Positions 1 through 4,622 of a DNA stretch of 6,913 bases are shown here, piece after piece (position 1 is the stretch's first letter; each line of letters opens with the position of its first letter). The position numbers and the translations under genes are program-made. Below the pieces are notes generated by a model. The model did not search any database, was not told the origin of the DNA, and worked only from the letters and a program-made list of their open reading frames with translations. Source of the DNA: JAAFIP01 sp043774625 (GTDB lineage Bacteria; Pseudomonadota; Gammaproteobacteria; Burkholderiales; Burkholderiaceae_C); NCBI GenBank assembly GCA_043774625.1, contig JAYVTG010000102.1, positions 1 through 6,913 on the forward strand, read 5' to 3'.

Positions 1-498
1 CACGGCTATGTGCGGGAAGACCATGTGCTGGACGAAGAGCTGCCGCTGTGGGTGCCGATTCCGGCGCTGGCTGAAATCCAGGTCGCCCTAGAGCAAGCCG
101 TGGCCGATGTGACGCATTTGAAGGGCGCGGAGCTGAAGCACATCATGCGTACTGGCACGGTGGCGTCCACTGACAACCGCAATTGGGAGCTGCTGCCCAA
201 CAACCAGCCGCAGCGCCGCTTCAGCCAAAGCCGCGCCGTGGCGCTGGACATGGAAAGCGCCACCATCGCCGCCAACGGATTCCGCTTCCGTGTGCCCTAC
301 GGCACCTTGCTGTGCGTGAGTGACAAACCGCTGCACGGCGAGATCAAGCTCCCCGGCATGGCGAACCACTTTTACCGCGAGCGGGTTGACCAACACTTAC
401 GCATCGGTATCCGCGCCGTAGAGTTGCTACGCCAGCAGGGCGTTGACCAGTTGCACAGCCGCAAGTTGCGCAGCTTTGCGGAAGTTGCTTTTCAATAG
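1..498 (+). CDS. amn: AMP nucleosidase, C-terminal part (5' end outside window)
   Basis: AMP nucleosidase hydrolyses AMP to adenine and ribose 5-phosphate in the cytoplasm and helps control adenylate pools. The reading frame is open from base 1 (H-G-Y-V-R-E-D...) to TAG at 496-498, giving 165 visible residues. The family is usually about 480-490 residues, so roughly the last third is present and the true start lies to the left; the GTG at 10 is only an internal codon. Recognisable blocks are the MRTGTVASTDNRNWEL segment, the ALDMES motif of the nucleoside-phosphorylase-like fold, and GTLLCVSDKPLHGE, which carries the conserved Asp expected to act on the purine base. The C-terminus LHSRKLRSFAEVAFQ is typical of the family. 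The gene converges on the tlpA-like gene, with 90 nt between the stops. No strong terminator follows it. The family call is very secure. Confidence 0.96.
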   Translation, partial: HGYVREDHVLDEELPLWVPIPALAEIQVALEQAVADVTHLKGAELKHIMRTGTVASTDNRNWELLPNNQPQRRFSQSRAVALDMESATIAANGFRFRVPYGTLLCVSDKPLHGEIKLPGMANHFYRERVDQHLRIGIRAVELLRQQGVDQLHSRKLRSFAEVAFQ

Positions 499-588
499 AC
501 TCCAAGGCTTGAATTTGCTGTTTTTAGGCTGTTTTAAGACTATTTAAAGCTATAGCCGGCGTATTTAATCAATATTTTGCTATGTAAT
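499..588. other. Convergent AT-rich intergenic region with palindromes
   Basis: This gap separates the stop codons of two converging genes and is much richer in A/T than the genes on either side. It holds the 8-bp palindrome GCTATAGC at 549-556 and the left arm of a hairpin (576-598) that runs into the end of the tlpA-like gene. A weak larger fold is possible between GGCT near 528-531 and AGCC at 554-557, with TTTAA/TTAAA inside it. None of these is followed by a clean run of T on either strand, so a standard intrinsic terminator for amn cannot be claimed. The GCTAT...ATAGC composition resembles intergenic repeats common in Comamonadaceae genomes; that comparison is from memory. Confidence 0.5.
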
Positions 589-598
589 TTATAGCAAA
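576..598. repeat. 8-bp inverted repeat TTTGCTAT / ATAGCAAA
   Basis: The arms TTTGCTAT (576-583) and ATAGCAAA (591-598) are perfectly complementary around a 7-nt loop. The right arm contains the last codons of the tlpA-like gene, and its TAA (minus strand, 591-589) starts at the edge of the loop, so the mRNA 3' end would fold over its own stop codon. The flanking sequence is A/T-rich but has no long T-tract. It may be a weak bidirectional terminator or mRNA-stabilising hairpin, or a decayed copy of a repeated palindromic element. Confidence 0.5.
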
Positions 599-1158
599 TC
601 AGCCACGGTATCCCAAACCTGTGCAGGCAGGCGGCCGTTGTAGCGCTCTACCAGTTTGCCGGTTTTGTCGATTAAAAAGGTCGCCGGCAGTTGGTTTTTT
701 TGCAATTGGCTGCCGCCCAAGCTGTCTCTAAACCCCGCATCACCTGCCCACAGCTGGGTAAAGCGCTGCTTCAAGGGCACAGACTGGTTGACGATGGCGT
801 TGTAGCTGTCCACATCTTCCATGCGCTTGTCAACGCTGACCAAAACCAGCTCAAACGGTTTGTTCGCCCAGCCTTGCACGTTTTCACGCAGCTCGGTCAT
901 TTTGTCGCGGCAAACGGCGCAGTCGGTAGACCAAAACATCACGATCACGACCTTGCCTTTGAGGGTGCTGAGTTGAAAGGGCTTCTTTTGCAGCGTCGTT
1001 CCCTGCAAACTTGGCGTTGTAGGCGCGAGCGCAGGACTTGTGCTGCTTTGCGCCAAGGCGCTGCTGAGCAGCGTCATACTCAAAAGCGTGGCCAAAACGA
1101 GAGGTAAGACGAGAGGTAAGACGAGAGGTGCAGTGGCGGTTTTGAGAACTCTAGGCAT
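589..1158 (-). CDS. Secreted TlpA-like thioredoxin-fold (redoxin) protein
   Basis: This is a periplasmic thioredoxin-fold protein of the TlpA/redoxin group. Such proteins reduce or exchange disulfides outside the cytoplasm; the substrate here is unknown. The start chosen is the ATG at 1158-1156 (189 aa), because AAGGA at 1168-1164 lies 5 nt upstream of it. The in-frame ATG at 1164 would abut the AAGG with no spacing. In the numbering from 1164 there is a long hydrophobic signal peptide with likely cleavage after ALA (residues 36-38), and no lipobox Cys. The fold follows: KGKVVIVMFWSTDC (70-82), a CAVC redox pair (Cys82, Cys85), LVSVDK, and the cis-Pro loop QLPATFLID (Pro160). The residue before the first Cys is Asp, where TlpA/ResA proteins usually have Trp. 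Three PLVL copies lengthen the signal peptide. The gene follows fghA by 42 nt (48 nt to the chosen ATG) and may be its operon partner. Confidence 0.85.
   Translation of the reverse strand: MPRVLKTATAPLVLPLVLPLVLATLLSMTLLSSALAQSSTSPALAPTTPSLQGTTLQKKPFQLSTLKGKVVIVMFWSTDCAVCRDKMTELRENVQGWANKPFELVLVSVDKRMEDVDSYNAIVNQSVPLKQRFTQLWAGDAGFRDSLGGSQLQKNQLPATFLIDKTGKLVERYNGRLPAQVWDTVADLL
1093..1128 (-). repeat. 12-bp tandem repeat encoding PLVL x3 in signal peptide
   Basis: On the minus strand three consecutive 12-bp units encode Pro-Leu-Val-Leu. The first two (1128-1117 and 1116-1105) are identical, CCTCTCGTCTTA. The third (1104-1093) differs at two wobble bases, CCTCTCGTTTTG. The unit is a multiple of three, so copy-number change would keep the frame and alter only the length of the hydrophobic core of the signal peptide. 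Confidence 0.9.
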
Positions 1159-1163
1159 AGACA

Positions 1164-1168
1164 TCCTT
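1164..1168 (-). promoter_or_regulatory. Ribosome binding site deciding the tlpA-like start
   Basis: The minus strand reads AAGGATGTCTATG. The AAGGA is 5 nt from the second ATG (1158-1156) and overlaps the first ATG (1164-1162). No other purine-rich site lies in the usual window upstream of the first ATG, so initiation at 1158 is preferred. Confidence 0.6.
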
Positions 1169-1184
1169 GAAGCGTTAGCTATTC

Positions 1185-1203
1185 AGTCGCATGGTAAGCG
1201 ACT
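1185..1203. repeat. Intercistronic hairpin between fghA and the tlpA-like gene
   Basis: The arms AGTCGC (1185-1190) and GCGACT (1198-1203) form a 6-bp stem with a 7-nt loop, starting a few bases after the fghA stop. On the coding (minus) strand it is followed by GAATAGC, not a T-run, so it is more likely an mRNA-processing or stability element than a terminator. The T-rich flank (TTCTT) lies on the other strand, where no gene needs ending. Confidence 0.4.
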
Positions 1204-1206
1204 TTC

Positions 1207-2088
1207 TTACAAAGGCAACAAAATGTCAGCGTGGTGTTGCAAATGATCCGCCATGAAGCTGGCGATGAAGTAATAACCGTGGTCATAGCCCGCATGGTGG
1301 CGTAGGGTGAGCGGTTGGCCGACTTTGGCGCAGGTGGCTTCAAAGAGCTGCGGGTGCAATTGGTCAGTCAAAAATTTATCCGCCAAACCTTGGTCAATCA
1401 AAATGCCGGCGGGGTACGGGGCAGCTGTTTGCGACGCCATCAGTGCGCTGGCATCGTGTTTCAGCCATTCAGCGCGGTCTGTTCCTAGGTAGCCAGAAAA
1501 TGCTTTTTCTCCCCATGGACACTGCAAGATTTCAGAGGCTGGCGCACAAATCGGCGCAAAAGCAGACAGCGACTTGAACACGCCGGGGTAGCGCTGCGCC
1601 AAAGTTAGCGCGCCGTGGCCGCCCATAGAGTGGCCAAAAATGCCAAGGCGTGCACTATCAATCGGCAAGGTTTGGCTGACGAGCGGCAGCAGTTCCTTGA
1701 TCAAATAGCTTTCCATGCGCCAATGCGTCGCCCATGGTGCTTGGGTGGCGTCCAAATAAAAACCAGCGCCAATGCCAAAATCCCAACTCGCCTTTGCGCC
1801 GTCAATCGCTTCAACCGCTGCACCGCGCGGGCTGGTATCCGGTGCAATCAGCGCCAAACCCAGCTCGGCGGCTAGGCGTTGCGCACCAGCTTTGGTCATG
1901 AAGGTTTCTTCATTGCAGGTCAAACCAGCCAAATACAGCACCGCCGGAACGCGGCCTTTGGCGGCTTGCGGTGGTAAAAACACCGAAAAGCGCATGGGCA
2001 AACCGATTTCTGTTGAATCGTGCTCGTAAAAACGCTGCGTGCCACCAAAGCAGGCGTGTTCAGAGAGGGTTTTAATGCGCTCGGTCAT
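1207..2088 (-). CDS. fghA: S-formylglutathione hydrolase
   Basis: This enzyme hydrolyses S-formylglutathione to formate and glutathione, the second step of glutathione-dependent formaldehyde detoxification, in the cytoplasm. The protein has 293 residues, slightly longer than the usual 275-285, and is an alpha/beta hydrolase of the esterase D family. Visible features are LAGLTCNEETF (residues 53-63) with the conserved Cys58 near the active site, the nucleophile elbow GHSMGG with Ser154, DQGLADKFL with the likely acid Asp237, and GYDHGYYFI with His270. The spacing of the triad agrees with family members. The start ATG at 2088-2086 is 14 nt after the frmA stop. It lacks an obvious Shine-Dalgarno sequence (upstream is GCGTCAACTTTC), so translation may be coupled to frmA. 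The order frmA-fghA is the classical operon. The symbols frmB, fghA and estD are all used for this family. Confidence 0.96.
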   Translation of the reverse strand: MTERIKTLSEHACFGGTQRFYEHDSTEIGLPMRFSVFLPPQAAKGRVPAVLYLAGLTCNEETFMTKAGAQRLAAELGLALIAPDTSPRGAAVEAIDGAKASWDFGIGAGFYLDATQAPWATHWRMESYLIKELLPLVSQTLPIDSARLGIFGHSMGGHGALTLAQRYPGVFKSLSAFAPICAPASEILQCPWGEKAFSGYLGTDRAEWLKHDASALMASQTAAPYPAGILIDQGLADKFLTDQLHPQLFEATCAKVGQPLTLRHHAGYDHGYYFIASFMADHLQHHADILLPL

Positions 2089-2102
2089 GAAAGTTGACGC
2101 TG

Positions 2103-3212
2103 CTAAAAATGGATGACTGTGCGAATCGACTTGCCTTCATGCATGAGGTCAAAGGCTTCGTTGATCTGCTCCAGCGGCATGTTGTGGGTGATGAACGGGT
2201 CCAAATCAATGTCGCCGCGCATGGCGTCTTCCACCATGCCGGGCAGCTGCGTGCGGCCTTTCACGCCACCAAATGCACTGCCACGCCAGACACGCCCGGT
2301 GACGAGTTGAAAAGGCCGCGTCGCAATCTCTTGCCCCGCACCCGCCACGCCAATGATGATGGACTCGCCCCAGCCCTTGTGGCAGCATTCCAACGCGGCG
2401 CGCATCACATGCACGTTGCCAATGCATTCAAAGCTGAATTCCACGCCGCCGTCGGTCATGGCCACAATCACGTCTTGGATCGGCTTGTCAAAGTCTTTGG
2501 GGTTGATGCAATCTGTCGCACCCATGGTTTTGGCCAAGTCAAACTTGCCGGGGTTGGTGTCAATGGCGATGATGCGGCCCGCCTTGGCTTGGCGTGCGCC
2601 TTGAATCACCGCCAAACCAATGGCACCGAGCCCAAACACCGCCACCGTGTCGCCTACTTTGACCTTGGCCGTGTTGTGTACCGCGCCAATGCCCGTAGTC
2701 ACGCCGCAGCCCAGCAAGCACATCACGCCCAACGGCGCAGCGGGGTTGATTTTGGCCAATGAAATCTCGGCCACCACGGTGTATTCGCTAAACGTGCTGG
2801 TGCCCATGTAGTGGTACAGCGGCTTGCCTTCATATGAAAAGCGGGTGGTGCCATCCGGCATCAGGCCTTTACCTTGGGTCGCGCGAATTTTTTGACACAA
2901 ATTGGTTTTGCCAGACAGGCAAAATTTGCACATGCGGCATTCGGGTGTGTACAGCGGAATCACGTGGTCGCCCAGCGCTACGCTGGTCACGCCTTCACCA
3001 ACCTGTACCACAATGCCACCGCCTTCATGCCCCAGCACGGCGGGGAACACGCCTTCCGGGTCGTCACCGCTCAAGGTGTAGGCGTCGGTATGGCAAACGG
3101 CGGTGTGTGTGATTTTGACCATCACCTCGCCCGCTTGTGGCGGTGCAACGTCGATCTCAACAATTTGTAGGGGTTCGCCTTTGGCGAAGGCAACGGCTGC
3201 GCGTGATTTCAT
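2103..3212 (-). CDS. frmA: S-(hydroxymethyl)glutathione dehydrogenase (class III alcohol dehydrogenase)
   Basis: This enzyme oxidises S-(hydroxymethyl)glutathione, formed spontaneously from formaldehyde and glutathione, to S-formylglutathione with NAD+, in the cytoplasm. The length of 369 residues is normal for bacterial class III ADH (also named adhC or flhA). The catalytic zinc ligands are Cys40, His62 (in GHEGGG) and Cys169 (in LLGCG). The structural zinc ligands Cys92, Cys95, Cys98 and Cys106 are all present. The Rossmann motif GLGAIG (194-199) and Asp218 fit NAD+ use. Arg110 in QKIRATQGKG corresponds to the class III anion-binding arginine, which supports the glutathione-adduct substrate over simple alcohols. 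The gene starts at ATG 3212-3210 with no strong ribosome site. It is separated from the fasciclin gene by an intrinsic terminator, so it should have its own promoter in the next ~50 nt. No FrmR-type regulator gene is nearby. Confidence 0.97.
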   Translation of the reverse strand: MKSRAAVAFAKGEPLQIVEIDVAPPQAGEVMVKITHTAVCHTDAYTLSGDDPEGVFPAVLGHEGGGIVVQVGEGVTSVALGDHVIPLYTPECRMCKFCLSGKTNLCQKIRATQGKGLMPDGTTRFSYEGKPLYHYMGTSTFSEYTVVAEISLAKINPAAPLGVMCLLGCGVTTGIGAVHNTAKVKVGDTVAVFGLGAIGLAVIQGARQAKAGRIIAIDTNPGKFDLAKTMGATDCINPKDFDKPIQDVIVAMTDGGVEFSFECIGNVHVMRAALECCHKGWGESIIIGVAGAGQEIATRPFQLVTGRVWRGSAFGGVKGRTQLPGMVEDAMRGDIDLDPFITHNMPLEQINEAFDLMHEGKSIRTVIHF

Positions 3213-3244
3213 GGACTAGCTTTCATAGGTGATATTTACGGACA

Positions 3245-3273
3245 ACTATATACGAGTAGTCATAAAAAAAGCA
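3245..3273 (-). promoter_or_regulatory. Possible frmA promoter
   Basis: Reading the minus strand, TATAGT (3250-3245) is a fair -10 box at the right distance to give a leader of about 25 nt before the frmA ATG. The -35 position with 17-bp spacing (3273-3268, TGCTTT) is poor and lies inside the fasciclin terminator. A promoter is needed here because the terminator isolates frmA, but these exact boxes are a guess; an activator could compensate for the weak -35. Confidence 0.25.
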
Positions 3274-3289
3274 GCCACTGGGGCTGCTT
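3264..3289 (-). terminator. Rho-independent terminator of the fasciclin gene
   Basis: On the minus strand a perfect 8-bp stem, AAGCAGCC (3289-3282) with GGCTGCTT (3276-3269), closes a 5-nt loop and leads directly into a T-run down to 3264 (seven T in total, two in the stem). It lies 20 nt after the fasciclin stop codon. The plus strand has no T-tract after the hairpin, so it acts in the minus direction only. Confidence 0.9.
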
Positions 3290-3309
3290 ATCGAGGCGGA
3301 GCTATGAGG

Positions 3310-3765
3310 TTACTTCGGCATGATCACGCTGTCGATCACATGAATCACGCCGTTATCTGCAGCAATGTCTACGGCTGTGACTTTCGCGCTATCAACCATC
3401 ACACCATTGGCGGTGGTCACGGTGATCTCTGAGCCTTGCACAGATTTGACTTTGCCAGCCTTGACATCAGCCGCCATCACCTTGCCAGCGACGACGTGGT
3501 AGGTCAGCACGGCTGTGAGCTTGGCTTTGTCTTTCAGCAAGGCGTCCAAGTCTGCTTTCGGGATTTTGGCAAACGCCGCGTCAGTGGGCGCAAACACGGT
3601 GAACGGGCCTGGGCCTTTGAGGGTGTCGATCAGGCCGGCAGCGGTTAATGCCGTGGCGAGTGTTTTAAAGCTGCCAGCCGCGACGGCGGTGTCGACGATG
3701 TCTTTGGCTTGGACTGAAAATGCAGCGCTGAGGGCGAGAACGGAAGCAATAATGACTTTTTTCAT
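3310..3765 (-). CDS. Secreted fasciclin (FAS1) domain protein
   Basis: This is a single-domain FAS1/beta-Ig-H3 protein of 151 residues, the usual size for the small secreted bacterial form. FAS1 domains are linked to adhesion and protein interaction; the role of this one is unknown. The start chosen is ATG 3765-3763, with GGAGA 5 nt upstream. A longer frame opens at a TTG at 3777, but that codon lies upstream of the ribosome site. Residues 1-20 (MKKVIIASVLALSAAFSVQA) form a textbook Sec signal peptide cleaved after VQA, with no lipobox. The mature part shows the H1 box TVFAPTDAAFAKIP, the central YHVVAGKV, and the H2 box NGVIHVIDSVIMP at the C-terminus. The gene is monocistronic by sequence: a long, repeat-rich upstream region with its own -10-like box and an intrinsic terminator directly downstream. 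It has no cysteines. Confidence 0.94.
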   Translation of the reverse strand: MKKVIIASVLALSAAFSVQAKDIVDTAVAAGSFKTLATALTAAGLIDTLKGPGPFTVFAPTDAAFAKIPKADLDALLKDKAKLTAVLTYHVVAGKVMAADVKAGKVKSVQGSEITVTTANGVMVDSAKVTAVDIAADNGVIHVIDSVIMPK

Positions 3766-3819
3766 TGGAATCTCCAAAAATAATAATTTGAATACGCCAA
3801 AAATGTGACGTGTTCCTAT

Positions 3820-3848
3820 TTTATAGACTGAATAGTATCCACAAATAC
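3820..3848 (-). promoter_or_regulatory. Candidate fasciclin promoter with operator in spacer
   Basis: On the minus strand TATAAA (3825-3820) is a good -10 box about 55 nt upstream of the fasciclin ATG. The -35 position at 17-bp spacing (3848-3843, GTATTT) is poor, which suggests activator dependence. The palindromic sites of the 20-bp array fall in the spacer, over the -35 and upstream of it. An extracytoplasmic-sigma-type reading (GGAACA, 16-nt spacer, TATTCA, around 3817-3790) is also possible but weaker. Confidence 0.35.
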
Positions 3849-3920
3849 TAAATGGTATTTATTGATACTATTTAGTATTAATTGCTTGCAATTCGTGGCA
3901 ACTGCTTGCAACTGTTGGGT
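3821..3920. repeat. Degenerate 20-bp-period array with three palindromic sites upstream of the fasciclin gene
   Basis: Written in rows of 20 from 3821, the sequence aligns in five units, with neighbouring rows sharing roughly 10-14 of 20 positions. The first three rows contain 14-bp palindromic sites starting at 3825, 3845 and 3865, exactly 20 bp apart: AGACTGAATAGTAT, ATACTAAATGGTAT and ATACTATTTAGTAT. The third is a perfect ATACTA-TT-TAGTAT, the second has one arm mismatch and the first is degenerate. The last two rows share TGCTTGCAA (3883-3891 and 3903-3911), again 20 bp apart. Two helical turns per unit would put bound proteins on one face of the DNA. The likely role is an operator array for the fasciclin gene; the regulator is not in the window. 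Confidence 0.65.
3844..3879. repeat. Perfect 10-bp inverted repeat, extendable to a long hairpin
   Basis: The arms AATACTAAAT (3844-3853) and ATTTAGTATT (3870-3879) are perfect complements. After one G-T position the pairing continues through GTAT (3855-3858) with ATAC (3865-3868), leaving a loop of six bases or fewer. It joins the second and third palindromic sites of the 20-bp array into one larger dyad. It has no T-tract and lies upstream of the predicted -10, so DNA binding or cruciform formation is more likely than termination. Confidence 0.7.
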
Positions 3921-3923
3921 TTT

Positions 3924-4550
3924 CTAGGCCAGCAGGCCTTGTTCCAGCAGCATGTCTTGCACCAGTTCCAGCCGGATCAAGGGGTTGTCCAGCGTGAGCA
4001 TCCTTTGCTGTTGAGCGGCAGACATGGGAATCAGCTCGCACCAGCGGTTGGCCACCCAGCCGCAGTCGTCAAAACGGTAGGGCGGCTGCATCAACCTGTG
4101 CTCCGGGTTGGTGGCACGGCTTTGCAGGGTGCTGATGACATTGCGAAGTGTCGTCACTGTGTCTTGCAACTCGGCGGGTACGGCCACGACCTGGTCGGCA
4201 GGTAGGAGTTTGACCTCGGCCACCCATTGCCCCAGTTTTTGTTGGCTGCTGCTCACCACCTCAAAGCGCTGGGTGCCCAAGCACTCAATCCGCAACAAAC
4301 TCGCCATGGGTGCTGAATGGGCGACGATTTTGACGCTGGTGCCATAGCGGGTGAAGGACTCGTTCGCCATGGGCTCGTCAGATGTAGGACCTTTTATAGC
4401 CGTCTGGGCGACCACACCAAACTCGGTGCCGTTGGCGATGCATTGTTTGACCATGGTCAGGTAGCGCAGCTCAAAAATCTGCAAATGCAGCAAACCATCG
4501 GGAAACAAGATGGTGTTCAGCGGAAAAAGAGGCAACATCAGTGTAGACAT
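3924..4550 (-). CDS. LON substrate-binding domain protein (COG2802 type)
   Basis: This 208-residue protein consists of the N-terminal LON substrate-binding domain without the AAA+ ATPase or protease parts of Lon, so it is not a protease. The opening MLPLFPLNTILFPDGLLHLQIFELRY (residues 5-30) is diagnostic of the family. TEFGVVAQ (42-49) and the RIECLGTQRFEVV strand (87-99) follow, and the C-terminal half is mainly helical. Stand-alone proteins of this kind are common in Proteobacteria, are predicted to be cytoplasmic, and have no settled function; a role in binding unfolded peptides is inferred from Lon. The start is ATG 4550-4548. No Shine-Dalgarno sequence is visible before it (CATTTATCG), nor before the next ATG at 4538. 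The gene lies 72 nt downstream of purT with no convincing terminator between, so partial co-transcription is possible. Confidence 0.9.
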   Translation of the reverse strand: MSTLMLPLFPLNTILFPDGLLHLQIFELRYLTMVKQCIANGTEFGVVAQTAIKGPTSDEPMANESFTRYGTSVKIVAHSAPMASLLRIECLGTQRFEVVSSSQQKLGQWVAEVKLLPADQVVAVPAELQDTVTTLRNVISTLQSRATNPEHRLMQPPYRFDDCGWVANRWCELIPMSAAQQQRMLTLDNPLIRLELVQDMLLEQGLLA

Positions 4551-4622
4551 CGATAAATGATGCCACTGTTGCGCTCACAGCGCCTTGTTCAGCTCAAATA
4601 CCTGAATAAATCAGGGCAAACG
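4551..4622. other. purT-LON gene spacer with two small hairpins
   Basis: The spacer contains CCTGA/TCAGG arms at 4601-4605 and 4611-4615 (5-nt loop) just after the purT stop, and GCGCT/AGCGC arms at 4571-4575 and 4579-4583 (3-nt loop). On the minus strand neither is followed by a T-run; the first is followed only by TATTT. They may attenuate or stabilise the transcript but do not look like strong terminators. Confidence 0.35.

Noticed and set aside
1185..1203. Plus-strand terminator (AGTCGC hairpin followed by TTCTT)
   Set aside because: No plus-strand gene precedes it; the region upstream is antisense to the tlpA-like gene. The hairpin is kept only as an intercistronic structure.
2094..2762. 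Plus-strand open frame (222 codons) opposite frmA
   Set aside because: It lies wholly within the antisense of a gene with full class III ADH motifs, and its translation shows no recognisable domain or ribosome site.
3766..3777. Upstream TTG start for the fasciclin protein
   Set aside because: The GGAGA ribosome site lies at this point and serves ATG 3765; starting at TTG would place charged and polar residues before a textbook signal peptide.
3821..3920. 20-bp repeats as plasmid replication iterons
   Set aside because: No replication initiator gene, DnaA-box cluster or partition gene is nearby, and all flanking genes are chromosomal housekeeping genes.
3925..3945. AGGCC/GGCCT hairpin at the end of the LON-domain gene as its terminator
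   Set aside because: The stem is only 5 bp, lies inside the coding region, and on the minus strand is followed by AGAAAACCC rather than T residues.
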